This document shows, in pieces, positions 52,124 to 61,397 of a stretch of 64,000 nt of DNA. Position numbers and translations under genes: made by a program. The notes beneath the pieces were generated by a model. It searched no databases. It was given only the letters and a program-made list of their open reading frames with translations, and was not told where the DNA came from. Position 1 is the first letter of the stretch. The number at the start of each line of letters is the position of its first letter. Source of the DNA: DASUNQ01 sp035536455 (GTDB lineage: Bacteria; Acidobacteriota; Thermoanaerobaculia; Multivoradales; UBA5704); the NCBI GenBank assembly GCA_035536455.1, contig DATLOC010000059.1, forward strand, positions 1 to 64,000, in the 5' to 3' direction.

Positions 52124-53403
52124 GCGTCCTGCTCCTCGCGCTCCTCCTGCTCGCCGTGGGGGGCCGCTTCGCCGGCGTCCTGGCCGGGCCGCGCGACGGC
52201 CGCGCGCAGCGCCTGGTCCTGTCGTGGGTCGCCGGGCTCCTGGCGCTCTACCTCGTCGAGATGGCCTGCGACCTCGCCGGCCTGCGCTGGAGCCGCTGGA
52301 GCCTGGGGCTCGGCCTCCTCGCCGTCGCCCTCGCCGCGCACCGCTTCCTGCCCCGCCCGCGCGAGGCGCCGGCCCTCGCCTCCGACCTCGGCTGGGGGGA
52401 CGCGGTGGGGCTCGCCGCCCTCGCCGCCTTCGCCCTCTTCGCGCCGACGCTCTGGGTGACGACCCCCGACTGGGCCTACCACTGGGGGCTCAAGGGGCAG
52501 CGCTTCTTCCTGGCCGGCGGCATCGACTACGAACTCCTCACCCGCCCCTGGAGCGCCAGCCTCCACCCCGACTACCCGAACCTCCTCCCCGGCCTCTACG
52601 CCGCGACGGCCCTCCTCGCCGGCCGCTTCGCGGCAGCGCCGCAGATGCTCTGGTCGGTGCTCTTCTGCGCCGCGCTCCTCGCCGCGGCGCGCGAGCTGCT
52701 GCGCGCCGAGGGCGTGGACCGCGCCGCGCGGCAGGCGGTGACCGCTCTCCTCGCGCTCCTCGTCTGCGGCTTCGCGCTGCGCCAGCTCGCGGCCGGCGGC
52801 GCCGACTGGCCGCTGGCGCTCGCCTTCGTCCTCGCCCTGGCGGCGCTGCTCGGCGCGCGCGACCCCGAGCTCGACCCCGCCGCCGAACGCCAGCTCGGCC
52901 TCGCCGCGGCGCTCGCGGCCGCGAGCAAGATCGAAGGCGTGGCGCTCGCCGCGATCCTGGTCGCGGTGTACGCCGTCTTCCGCGGCCGGCGGCTGCGACC
53001 GGCGACGCTGGCGCGCACCGCGCTGCTGCCGCTCGCCGTCGCCCTCCCCTGGCTGGTCCAAGCGCTCCGCCACGACCTCTTCCTCGACTACGACGCCGGC
53101 GGCCCCAGCCTGCGCCACACCGGCGCGGTCGCCGCGGCGCTCGGCGAGACGCTCGGGCGATTGGAATGGAGCGGCTTGGCGGCGGCGGTTTGGCTGCCGC
53201 TGCCGCTGCTCTTCGCCCGGCGCGCGCGCGCCTTCGCCGTCGCCGCGATCCTGCAGCTCGGCTTCTACGGCTGGGCCTACCTCTCGGCGCTCTCCGCTCA
53301 GCGCTTCTACGTGCTCTCGACCTTCCCGCGGCTCACCCTCCACGTGCTGCCGGCGGCGCTCGTGGCCGCCGCGGCGGTCTGGCTGCGGGAGCGACCGCGG
53401 TGA
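52120..53403 (+). CDS. Polytopic membrane protein, probable GT-C-type glycosyltransferase
   Basis: 427 residues with about ten spans. An early loop (TPDWAYHWGLKGQRFFLAGG) has the acidic position after the first luminal span typical of GT-C enzymes that use lipid-linked sugars. TTG start at 52120, four bases inside the previous gene; the stop overlaps the YfhO-like gene the same way. The three genes are translationally coupled and probably serve an envelope glycan. Substrate not predictable. Confidence 0.6.
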   Translation: MSVLLLALLLLAVGGRFAGVLAGPRDGRAQRLVLSWVAGLLALYLVEMACDLAGLRWSRWSLGLGLLAVALAAHRFLPRPREAPALASDLGWGDAVGLAALAAFALFAPTLWVTTPDWAYHWGLKGQRFFLAGGIDYELLTRPWSASLHPDYPNLLPGLYAATALLAGRFAAAPQMLWSVLFCAALLAAARELLRAEGVDRAARQAVTALLALLVCGFALRQLAAGGADWPLALAFVLALAALLGARDPELDPAAERQLGLAAALAAASKIEGVALAAILVAVYAVFRGRRLRPATLARTALLPLAVALPWLVQALRHDLFLDYDAGGPSLRHTGAVAAALGETLGRLEWSGLAAAVWLPLPLLFARRARAFAVAAILQLGFYGWAYLSALSAQRFYVLSTFPRLTLHVLPAALVAAAAVWLRERPR

Positions 53404-55823
53404 GCGCGGTGGACTGGCGGCTGGTCGCCGTCCTCGTCGTCCTGCTGGCGCTGCTCCAGGGCGTCTGTCTCCTCCTGGCGCGCGGGCTGGGGTTGCGCTT
53501 GCGCCTGCCGGCGGTTGCGCTCGGCCTGGCGCTGCCGCTCGTGCTGCTCGCGCCCTGGCTGGTGCAAGGACGGCTGCTCGTTCCCTGCAACCTGCTGCGC
53601 GTCCTGCCGGACGTCCACCGCACGGTGCCCGAGGCGCCGCCGGCCGCCGCGGCGGACCCCTACGACGTCCTCAACGACGTCGTCTACCAGCTCCTGCCCT
53701 GGGAGCTGGAGGTGCGCCACGCGCTCGCCGCGCGGCGGCTCCCCTTCTGGTCGGACGCGGTGGACGGCGGCTGCAGCCTGTGGGCGAACCCGCAGGCCGG
53801 CGCGGCGGCGCCGCTGGCGATGCTGGCGCGCGCTGTCCCCATCCAGCACCACCTGCTGGCGGCGCTGGCGCTCAAGCTTCTGCTCGCCTTCCAAGGGACG
53901 TGGCTCCTCTGCCGGCGGTTGGGGCGGAGCCGCGCGGCGTCGCTCCTCGCCGGCGGCGCCTTCGCGCTCGGCGGCGGGCTCGTCGGCTGGGGGCTCTACC
54001 CCATCAGCTCGGCGCTGGCCTGGGTGCCCTGGCTGGCGGTGGGGACGATCGGGCTCTGCCGGCGGCCGCGGCCGCGGGCGATCGCGACGACCGCCCTGAT
54101 CGCCGCGGCGCTCTTGCTTTCCGGGCACCCGGAGACGGCGGCGATCGGCGGCCTCTTCGCCGCGGTCTGCGGCCTCGCCCTGGCGCGCCGGCGCGGTCTC
54201 GCGCTGGCGCGGCGGCGCGCCGTGACGCGCGGTCTCCTCGCGGCGGGCGTCGCGGCGGCGCTCGGCTTCGCGCTGGCGGCGCCGCACCTCCTCCCCTTCC
54301 TCCACCTGCTGCCGGGCTCGCACCGCGCGCAGGAGACCCTGGCCGAGACGATGCCGCCGCACGACGTCGAGCTCGCCAACCCGCTCACCTGGTTCCTCTA
54401 CCCGCACCACCTCTTCCTCGTCTCGCCGGCCAATCCGCACGCCTACGGGCGGCCGTTCCGCGATCCCTTCCGCGGCCCCTTCGTCTGGCCCGAGGCGGTG
54501 AGCGGCTACGCCGGCGTGCTGCTCTTCGCCGCCGCGGCCGCGGCGCTCGCCGCCTGGCGCGACCGGCGCGTGCGGCCCTTCCTCCTCTGCTTTCTCGCCG
54601 CGCTTCTCATCACCGCGCGCTGGCTGCCCTTCGCGCACCTCGCCTACGCGCTGCCGCCGCTGCGGGTCACGGCCTGGTCGCGCTTCCTCGGCGTCGGCGC
54701 GCTGGCGCTGGTGGTGGCCGGCGCCTTCGGGCTCGACCGCATCCTGGCGCGGCGCGGCGGGCGACCGGGGACCTGGATCGCCGTCGCCGCCGCCGCGACG
54801 CTGAGCCTGGCGGTGCACGCCGACACCTGGGTGCTCGGCCTCTGGCTGCTGGTCGGGGCAGCGGTCCTCGCGGCGCGCTGGAGCCGGCACCTCGCTTTCG
54901 CCGTCGCGGCGCTCGCGCTGCTCGTCGACCTCGTCCCTTGGTCGCGCTCGCTCCTGCCTTCCTGCCCGACGGCGCTCTTCTACCCGCGGACGGAGGTGAC
55001 CGAGCTGCTGGCGCGCGAGGCGGGGCCGGCGGCGACGGGGCGCGCCGCCGGGGCGCTGCAGCTCCTCTTCCCTTCGCTCCTGCCGGTCTACGGCCTCGCC
55101 GACCCGCGCCCGCACAACCCGCTGGCGCAGGTCTCCCAGCTCCAAACGCTCGACGCGGCGTTCGGCTACGCGCCGACGCGGCGCCGCTACTTCCCGCGCT
55201 TCGTCAACGTCGACCACCCGCTGCTCGACTTCCTCAACGTGCGCGCGCTGGTGGGCAGCGTCGAGCTGCCGCCGTCGCGGACGCTCGAGCGCATCGACGG
55301 CGGCCGCTTCGGCCTCTACCGGGTCTACCGCAACCCCGACGCGCTGCCGCGCTGGTTCCTGACCGACCGTGCGCGGGTCGTCGAGCCCGGCGCGCTGCGG
55401 GCCTGGATCGAGGGGCTCGCCGATCCGCGCGAGGTGGCGCTGCCCGCCGAGGCCGGCGCCTGGCGGCCCACGCCGGGCGCCACCGGCGGCCTGCGTACCC
55501 GCGCGCCCGCGCCCGGGCGGCTGGTCTTCGCGGTGCCGCCCGTGGGGGAGAAGCTACTGGCGACCTCGCTGCCGGCGGCGCCCGGCTGGCAGGCGCGCTC
55601 CGCAGGCGGCGCCGCGCGCCTCCTCAGGATCAACGGCGCGTTCGTCGGGCTGGCGATCCCCGCGGGCGTCTCACGCGTCGAGCTGGCGTTCGTGCCGGCC
55701 GGCTTCGTCCCCGGCCTCGCGGCGGGCGCCGCTGCCGCCCTCGCCGTCGGCGCGCTCCTCCTCGCGCCGCGCCGGCGGCGCCACCGTCCAGGCGGCGAGC
55801 AGCGCCAGCGCGAGGGCGCCTAG
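53400..55823 (+). CDS. YfhO-family membrane protein
   Basis: 807 residues. Some twelve spans in the first two thirds (for example ASLLAGGAFALGGGLVGWGL and LALVVAGAFGLDRILARR), then a periplasmic domain with YGLADPRPHNPLAQV and FLNVRALVG, typical of YfhO, and a last span. YfhO proteins are GT-C enzymes adding sugars to lipoteichoic acid or similar polymers. GTG start. Its last 153 bases overlap the end of a convergent YfhO-like gene. Confidence 0.75.
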   Translation: MSAVDWRLVAVLVVLLALLQGVCLLLARGLGLRLRLPAVALGLALPLVLLAPWLVQGRLLVPCNLLRVLPDVHRTVPEAPPAAAADPYDVLNDVVYQLLPWELEVRHALAARRLPFWSDAVDGGCSLWANPQAGAAAPLAMLARAVPIQHHLLAALALKLLLAFQGTWLLCRRLGRSRAASLLAGGAFALGGGLVGWGLYPISSALAWVPWLAVGTIGLCRRPRPRAIATTALIAAALLLSGHPETAAIGGLFAAVCGLALARRRGLALARRRAVTRGLLAAGVAAALGFALAAPHLLPFLHLLPGSHRAQETLAETMPPHDVELANPLTWFLYPHHLFLVSPANPHAYGRPFRDPFRGPFVWPEAVSGYAGVLLFAAAAAALAAWRDRRVRPFLLCFLAALLITARWLPFAHLAYALPPLRVTAWSRFLGVGALALVVAGAFGLDRILARRGGRPGTWIAVAAAATLSLAVHADTWVLGLWLLVGAAVLAARWSRHLAFAVAALALLVDLVPWSRSLLPSCPTALFYPRTEVTELLAREAGPAATGRAAGALQLLFPSLLPVYGLADPRPHNPLAQVSQLQTLDAAFGYAPTRRRYFPRFVNVDHPLLDFLNVRALVGSVELPPSRTLERIDGGRFGLYRVYRNPDALPRWFLTDRARVVEPGALRAWIEGLADPREVALPAEAGAWRPTPGATGGLRTRAPAPGRLVFAVPPVGEKLLATSLPAAPGWQARSAGGAARLLRINGAFVGLAIPAGVSRVELAFVPAGFVPGLAAGAAAALAVGALLLAPRRRRHRPGGEQRQREGA

Positions 55824-58196
55824 GGCACACCCCGCGACGAACGCCGTCGGCCGGTAGAGGAGGTGGACGGCGAAGTCGCCCGCCGGCAGCCAGGCCCCGG
55901 CCAGGGGACCGTTGACCTCGACGACCGGCCGGCGCCGGCCACCGGCGAGGAGGCGCCAGTTGCCGTCCGCGAAGACGCTGGAGGCGAGGAGGCGCGGCTC
56001 GGCGAGCGCCGCGGCGGCGTCGATCCGCGCCGGCTCCAGCCGCGTCAGCCGCAGCGTCGAGCGCTCAGGGGCTCGCGCCGCCCAGTGTCCGCGGCCGTCC
56101 GGCAGGCGCTCGACGACGGCCTGCCGCGCGAAGTGGCGGTTGCGCTCCAGCCAGGAGGGCCAGGAGCCCTGGGAATAGGCTTCGGCGGCCGCCGGCAGGA
56201 AGAGGCGCGGCAACGGGCGCGGCCGCTCGTAGATCCAACCCGCGGGGTCTTCCAGCACGCGCCGCAGCGGCGGCTTGTGCCGCACTCCCGGCCGCGCCAG
56301 GGCGTAGCGCACTCCCAGGAGGTCGTAGAGCGCGTGGCGCGGCCGCCCGAACTCCGGGATCACCCACCCCGGCGAGCGGGTGAGCGAGGCGACGAAGTGC
56401 TGGTAGAGCGCCGGGTTGATCGGGTTGTAGACCCGCACGTCCGCCAGGCCGTAAAGGCTGGGCAGGTTGGGGGGGAAGACCGAGCCGAGCCCCACCATCC
56501 GCTCGCCCGCTCCGAGGTGGCGCCGCAGGAAGGCGACCGGCGGCGGCGCCGCGAAAGCGAGCCGCTTCGGCATGGGCGGGTTCTCCGGCCCGTGCGCGGC
56601 GAGGAGCTCGAGCGCGACGACCAGCGCGAGGAGGGCCGGCGCCCAGCGGTGCGCCGGCTCCCGCCACCGCGCCGCGGCGAGGACGAGCGCCGAGACGGCG
56701 GCGAGCGCTGCGAGCTGCCCCCAAAGCCAGCGCGTGCGGAACTCCGCCAGCGCCTCGCCGCCATGCGGGTGCGCCGCGTACGCCCAGCCGATCAGGAGCG
56801 CGAGGAGCAGCCCCCAGGCGAGGACCAGCGGCGCGCGCCGCGCCAGCTCGCCGCGCCGCAGCCGCTCCACCGTGCAGGCCGCGAGGTAGGGCAGCGCGAA
56901 GGCCACCAGCAGCAGGAGCCGCCGGTTGTGATGGGCGGCGGTGGCGCCCACGAACGGTAGCTCGTAGGTCAGCGCAGCGAGCCCCTGCGGCTGGATCAGG
57001 AGGATGAGCGCGACGACGAGCGCGCCCCAGACCAGGCGCTCCTGCGGGAAGCGGCGCGGCGCGGCCAAGCCCAGCAGCGCCAGCAGCAGCGTCGCGGTGC
57101 CGGTGAAGCCGGTTGAGTTGTCGTTGGAGTTGATCTCCCCCCAGTAGTGACCGAGTCGGCTGGCGCCGAAGGCGAAGGGTGAGGCGATCGGCAGCAGGCG
57201 CTGGCCGGCCAGCGTCCGCCAGGCGGCTTGCGCTTCGGGGTCGGCGAGCTCGGCGCGCAGCTCGGGCCAGCCGCGCGCGCGGTACGCGAACTCCAGGGCT
57301 TGCGCCCGCTCGCTCTTGGGGAGGTGCTCGAGCATCGGCAGCCAGACCGGCGCCGCGGCGCCGGCGGCGAGCGCCGCGGTGACCGCGGCGGTGGCGAGCA
57401 GCGGCGCGCGCGCGCCGCGCGGGCGGCGGCGCACGCGGTCGAGGAAGAAGACCGCGGCGAACGCGCCGGCGTAGAAGATCACCTCCGGGTGGCCGGCGGC
57501 GAGGAGCGCGAAGAGGGCGAGCCAGAGGAGCAGGCGGTCGGCGCGGCGGCCGCTCTCGTCGCAGCGCACGACGGCGTAAAGGACCGCCGGCAGGAGCGCG
57601 GCGCCGTTGACGATCGGCCAGCCCAGCCAGATGAGGAGGAACCCGGAAAGGCCGTAGGCCAGGCTGCCGCAGAGGCTCGCCGCCTCCCCCAGCCCTTGCC
57701 GCCGCAGCAGCAGGAACATGAAGGCGAGCGCGACGAAGAGGCGGAGGAAGGCGGTGATGCCGGCCGCCTGCGGCAACGGGAAGGGGAAGGCGAGGAAGAC
57801 GAGCGGCTGGAAGACCTGGGACTGCGGATCGGCGAGGAGCGGGAGGCCGGCGGCGACCAGCGGGTCCCAGAGCGGCCAGCGGCCGGCGGCGACGGCGTGC
57901 CGCACCGCGCGCTGGGTCGGCGCGATCTGCTGCAGCAGGTCGAGCTGGTGGTTGCCGGGCGGATCGGTCGGGGGCAGGTGCTGGAAGGGGGGGGTGAGGC
58001 GGAGGCTGTCGAGGGGCAGGAGGACGCAGCCGCCGAAGAGGACGGGGCCGAGGAGCGGGAGGAGGACGAGCGCGAAGACCAGGAGGGCGCGGCGCGGCAG
58101 CGGGTCGAACCAGCGGCGGAGGGCGGCGAGCAGCAGGCCGGCGAGCGCCAGCGCGTAGAGGCCCGGCAGCAGATCGAGCGGGCGCCAGTCGGGCAT
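55671..58196 (-). CDS. YfhO-family membrane protein (second copy, convergent)
   Basis: 841 residues from ATG 58196 (MPDWRPLDLLPGLYALALA). Same plan as the preceding gene: about twelve spans, then YGLADVRVYNPINPALYQHF and DLLGVRYALARPG, and a final span (FVAGCALGALALALLAAWTV). The two genes look like divergent paralogues facing each other. The last ~50 codons, beyond the final span, overlap the other gene and are probably not important. Confidence 0.75.
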   Translation of the reverse strand: MPDWRPLDLLPGLYALALAGLLLAALRRWFDPLPRRALLVFALVLLPLLGPVLFGGCVLLPLDSLRLTPPFQHLPPTDPPGNHQLDLLQQIAPTQRAVRHAVAAGRWPLWDPLVAAGLPLLADPQSQVFQPLVFLAFPFPLPQAAGITAFLRLFVALAFMFLLLRRQGLGEAASLCGSLAYGLSGFLLIWLGWPIVNGAALLPAVLYAVVRCDESGRRADRLLLWLALFALLAAGHPEVIFYAGAFAAVFFLDRVRRRPRGARAPLLATAAVTAALAAGAAAPVWLPMLEHLPKSERAQALEFAYRARGWPELRAELADPEAQAAWRTLAGQRLLPIASPFAFGASRLGHYWGEINSNDNSTGFTGTATLLLALLGLAAPRRFPQERLVWGALVVALILLIQPQGLAALTYELPFVGATAAHHNRRLLLLVAFALPYLAACTVERLRRGELARRAPLVLAWGLLLALLIGWAYAAHPHGGEALAEFRTRWLWGQLAALAAVSALVLAAARWREPAHRWAPALLALVVALELLAAHGPENPPMPKRLAFAAPPPVAFLRRHLGAGERMVGLGSVFPPNLPSLYGLADVRVYNPINPALYQHFVASLTRSPGWVIPEFGRPRHALYDLLGVRYALARPGVRHKPPLRRVLEDPAGWIYERPRPLPRLFLPAAAEAYSQGSWPSWLERNRHFARQAVVERLPDGRGHWAARAPERSTLRLTRLEPARIDAAAALAEPRLLASSVFADGNWRLLAGGRRRPVVEVNGPLAGAWLPAGDFAVHLLYRPTAFVAGCALGALALALLAAWTVAPPARREEERADGEGGSGARREAGDEAGRHERQLDA

Positions 58197-58276
58197 GTGG
58201 GGCGATGGTAACGGAGCGGACGGGGCGGCGGTGGCGAGAGGCCGCGGCGGGGCTCGAAGGGGCAAACGGCCCCCTT

Positions 58277-58311
58277 GTCATCCTGAGCGAAGCGAAGGAT
58301 CTGGGCGGGGG
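58277..58311. repeat. Dispersed short palindromic repeat, second copy
   Basis: GTCATCCTGAGCGAAGCGAA followed by GGATCTGGGCGGGGG; related to 35893-35926. It ends exactly at the stop codon of the protease gene. Confidence 0.6.
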
Positions 58312-60927
58312 TCAGAACGCTGCCGTGTCGCTACGGCTGGCCAGCGTCCCTTGCGGATTGTGGTAGGTGCGGACTTTGCCCGTAGCGGTGTCGGTGACGG
58401 TGAGCCAGTACTCGACGTTGGTGAGGGCGCCGTAGAAGATCCAGAAGCGACCGTTGATGGCGCGGCCGTCGAGGACTTTGACGACGAGCTCGGTGTTGCC
58501 GGCGTCGAAGAACCAGAGGTAGCCGGTGCGGTCGGTGCCGCGGACGGCGCGGGCGTCGCCGGCGGCGGCGCCGTTGCGCCACTTGACCTGGACCTTGAAG
58601 CGGCCGTTCTGGAGGCAGAGGGTGGTGGGGCCGGCGGCGCAGGCGGTGGCGGGCTCGTTGATGACGGACGGGGCTTCGGAGGAGCTGGGCACCCGGCGCG
58701 GCAGCTCGGAGACGGGAAGCACGGCGCCGGCGGGGGCCGGGCCGGCGGCGGCGAGTGCCGTGGTGTCGCCGAGGGCGCCCTGGTTGCCGGCGGGGTTGTG
58801 GTAGACGCGCTCCCGGCCGGTCGTGGTGTCGCTGACCCTGACCCAGTACTCGACGTCGGTGAGGGCGCCGAGGAAGAGCCAGAGGTGGCCGTTGACGGCG
58901 CGGCCGTCGAGGGCCTTGACGATCAGCTCGACGTTGGCGGTGTCGAAGAACCAGAAGGTGCCGGTCTGGTCGCCGCCGGTGGCGGTCGGCGGCAGGCCAG
59001 CGCGGGCGGCGCCGCCGGCGTGCTGGCTGCGCCAGGTGACCTCGACGCGGACGCGCCCGCCGAGAAGGCAGAGGGCCGTCGAGCCGGCGCCGCAGCCGGT
59101 GCCGGGCACCGCGGCCGGCGTGGTCGCCGCCGCCGCGTTGCTCTCCGCCGAGAGGCCGGCGGCGCCTCGCGCCCGCACGCGGAAGGAGTAGCCGGTGCCC
59201 GGCGCCAGCCCGCGCACCAGGGCGCCGGTCGCGTTCGCCGGCGCGGCGCCGATCTCCTGGAACGCCTCGCCCGCCGCGCTGCGCTCGATCCGGTAGTCCA
59301 GCTCCCCCTGCGCGTTGTCGCGCCAGGCGAGCAGCACCTCCTGCCCCGAGTGGGCGACCGCCAGGAGCCCGGTCGGCGCCGGCGGCGCCGCCGGCCCGCT
59401 CTTGAGGCTCGCCGTGTTGCTGTATGGCGAGAAGCCGCCGGCGCCGCCGGCGCGCACGCGGAAGGCGTAGGCGATGCCCGGCTGGAGGCCGGAGACCGTG
59501 GCCGAGGTGGTCCCCGCAGCGAGCTTCAGGAGCTCCTTGAAGGCGCCGCCGGCGACGCTACGCTCGACCCGGAAGTCCAGCTCGTTGCCCGAGTTGTCGC
59601 GCCAGGTGAGGCGCGCGGTGCCGCCCGCCTGCGCCTGCGCGGCGAGCTGGCTCGGCGCCACGGGACGATTTGCCGGAGGGGGCGGCGGGGGTGGTGGCAA
59701 CGCCACGCCCGAGGGATAGATCGAAGCCACCGCCGTCCGGTCGTCCGCCTCGAGGCGGGCGCCGCGGCCGTCGTCGTGCACGCTGGCGTGCATCAGGGCC
59801 GCGCGGCTGCCCGAGTGGCCGATCCCCAGTGTGTGCCCGAGCTCGTGGGCGAAGACCTCCTCGGCCACGCGCGGGTCGTCGCGGAAGAAGCACTCGGTGC
59901 CGTCGTTGGTGACGATGTCGGCCTCGACCGCCTCGTGGTAGGCCTTGCCCTTGTGGGTGCGGGTGGAGGTGTAGAAGAACGGGCCGCCGACGGCGATGAC
60001 GCCGCCGCTACCGCAGACGAACCCGCCTTCGCCCTCGGCGTGGTGCGGGTCGTCGAAGAGGATGGCGTTGGTGCCATCGGAGCGGTCGAGGCCGGTGCCG
60101 GCCGAGGTGGTGCCGTGGTAGGCGTAACGGATGGTGCTGCCGACGTCGCCGTTCCAGGCGTCGAGAGCGGTGCGGAAGGCGCCGATCGAGCGGTCGAGCC
60201 CGAGGCCCGCCTGGCCGGCGGTGTGGACGCGCCAGCCGACCGTCTCGCCGCGGTCGAACTTGAACCAGCGGATCGGGTTGCCCTTGGTCGAGGTCATCAG
60301 CGAGAAGCCGGCGGTCGTCGCCTGCAGGCCGTCGGAGGCGCTCTCGTCGAGGAGGTAGTCGCGCTCGCGGCGGCGGCCGGCGGCGCGGTCGCCGAGCCAG
60401 TCGGCGAAGCGCTCGAGGTCGCGCGGCCGGTCGGCGCCGCGCTCGCGGAAGGTCGGCCGCCCGTCCGGCCCGAGGACCACCTCGTGCGCGCCGGTCAGAT
60501 CGCGCACCGCCGCGCGCCGGCCGGCGAGCCGCCGCTCGTGGAACGCGCCGAGCATGAGGTGAAGGATGCGGTAGGCGCCGTCCTCACCCGGCACAAGGAA
60601 GAGGAGGGCGCGCTCGCCGGGGGCGAACTCGGGAGCGCCGAAGACGCGCAGGCCGACGCCGCCGGCGCCGACCCCGCCCGGCACCCGCACCACGATCCGG
60701 CTTCCCGGCAGGTGCCCCTTGACGACCCGCTCGACCTGCACGAGGTAGTCGGTGGCGGGCGCCGCGCCGGCCGTCACCGGCTCCACCTCGACCACCCGCA
60801 CCTCGGCCACGGCCCGTGCCTGGTCGGCCAGGGAGGCGTCCGAGACCATCACGTAGGTGGTCGCCTCCACGGCCGCCGGGGCCGCCAGCGAGGCCAATAA
60901 AATGAAGGGGATGCGGAGCTGCCGCAT
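58312..60927 (-). CDS. Secreted matrixin-type metalloprotease with FN3 domains
   Basis: 871 residues from ATG 60927 (signal LRIPFILLASLAAPAAVEA); an ATG at 60978 is less likely. Domains: N-terminal region to ~190, zinc protease with HELGHTLGIGHS near residue 360 and the Met-turn in AALMHASVHDDG, two fibronectin type III domains (about 420-590: RNSGNELDFRVERS-like and RDNAQGELDYRIERS), then two ~105-residue repeats with a TTLCLQNGRFKVQVKW start and YLWFFDAGNTELVVKVLDGR core. Probably degrades extracellular protein. The terminal repeats may be for surface attachment or export. Confidence 0.85.
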   Translation of the reverse strand: MRQLRIPFILLASLAAPAAVEATTYVMVSDASLADQARAVAEVRVVEVEPVTAGAAPATDYLVQVERVVKGHLPGSRIVVRVPGGVGAGGVGLRVFGAPEFAPGERALLFLVPGEDGAYRILHLMLGAFHERRLAGRRAAVRDLTGAHEVVLGPDGRPTFRERGADRPRDLERFADWLGDRAAGRRRERDYLLDESASDGLQATTAGFSLMTSTKGNPIRWFKFDRGETVGWRVHTAGQAGLGLDRSIGAFRTALDAWNGDVGSTIRYAYHGTTSAGTGLDRSDGTNAILFDDPHHAEGEGGFVCGSGGVIAVGGPFFYTSTRTHKGKAYHEAVEADIVTNDGTECFFRDDPRVAEEVFAHELGHTLGIGHSGSRAALMHASVHDDGRGARLEADDRTAVASIYPSGVALPPPPPPPPANRPVAPSQLAAQAQAGGTARLTWRDNSGNELDFRVERSVAGGAFKELLKLAAGTTSATVSGLQPGIAYAFRVRAGGAGGFSPYSNTASLKSGPAAPPAPTGLLAVAHSGQEVLLAWRDNAQGELDYRIERSAAGEAFQEIGAAPANATGALVRGLAPGTGYSFRVRARGAAGLSAESNAAAATTPAAVPGTGCGAGSTALCLLGGRVRVEVTWRSQHAGGAARAGLPPTATGGDQTGTFWFFDTANVELIVKALDGRAVNGHLWLFLGALTDVEYWVRVSDTTTGRERVYHNPAGNQGALGDTTALAAAGPAPAGAVLPVSELPRRVPSSSEAPSVINEPATACAAGPTTLCLQNGRFKVQVKWRNGAAAGDARAVRGTDRTGYLWFFDAGNTELVVKVLDGRAINGRFWIFYGALTNVEYWLTVTDTATGKVRTYHNPQGTLASRSDTAAF

Positions 60928-61022
60928 CGAGCGCTTCAGAACAGTGGCTCTGCTGGAGCCACCCAGAGAAGAGGGCACTCGATGAGGCTATTGCGATAAA
61001 AGCAGGTGCTACAGAGGCGACT

Positions 61023-61385
61023 TTACTCCGAGCTGACATTTCCCCGGGACTTGGCACCGGCGGGCGCTTTTTCACTGGGTTTCGCGGTCTCACTCCCAGT
61101 TGTCACGCCTTTTTCAGGCCCAGAGGAGGCTTTCTCGCCGCCCTTGTCGGCCTTCTCGGTTTTCCCGGCCGTCTCGTCCTTCCCCTCGCTCCCCTGGCCC
61201 TTGCCGCGCCCGGCGTAGTCGGTGACGTACCAGCCGCTGCCCTTGAACTGCACCGCCGCCGCCGAGATGAGCTTCTTGACCTCGCCGCCGCAGTGGGGGC
61301 AGGCGGCGAGAGGGGGGTCCTCGAAGCGCTGCAGGCGCTCGGTGCGGCGGCCGCACTCCAGGCACTGGAACTCGTAGATCGGCAT
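61023..61385 (-). CDS. FmdB-type zinc-ribbon protein
   Basis: 120 residues. The N-terminal 45 form the FmdB ribbon: MPIYEFQCLECGRRTERLQR and AACPHCGGEVKKLIS with two CxxC pairs. The next segment FKGSGWYVTDYAGRG is also conserved in the family. The rest is a Lys/Glu/Gly-rich disordered tail. Suggested roles are regulatory. It lies 12 bases from the DUF4388 gene on the same strand. Confidence 0.9.
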   Translation of the reverse strand: MPIYEFQCLECGRRTERLQRFEDPPLAACPHCGGEVKKLISAAAVQFKGSGWYVTDYAGRGKGQGSEGKDETAGKTEKADKGGEKASSGPEKGVTTGSETAKPSEKAPAGAKSRGNVSSE

Positions 61386-61397
61386 CCCCGGCCGTCC

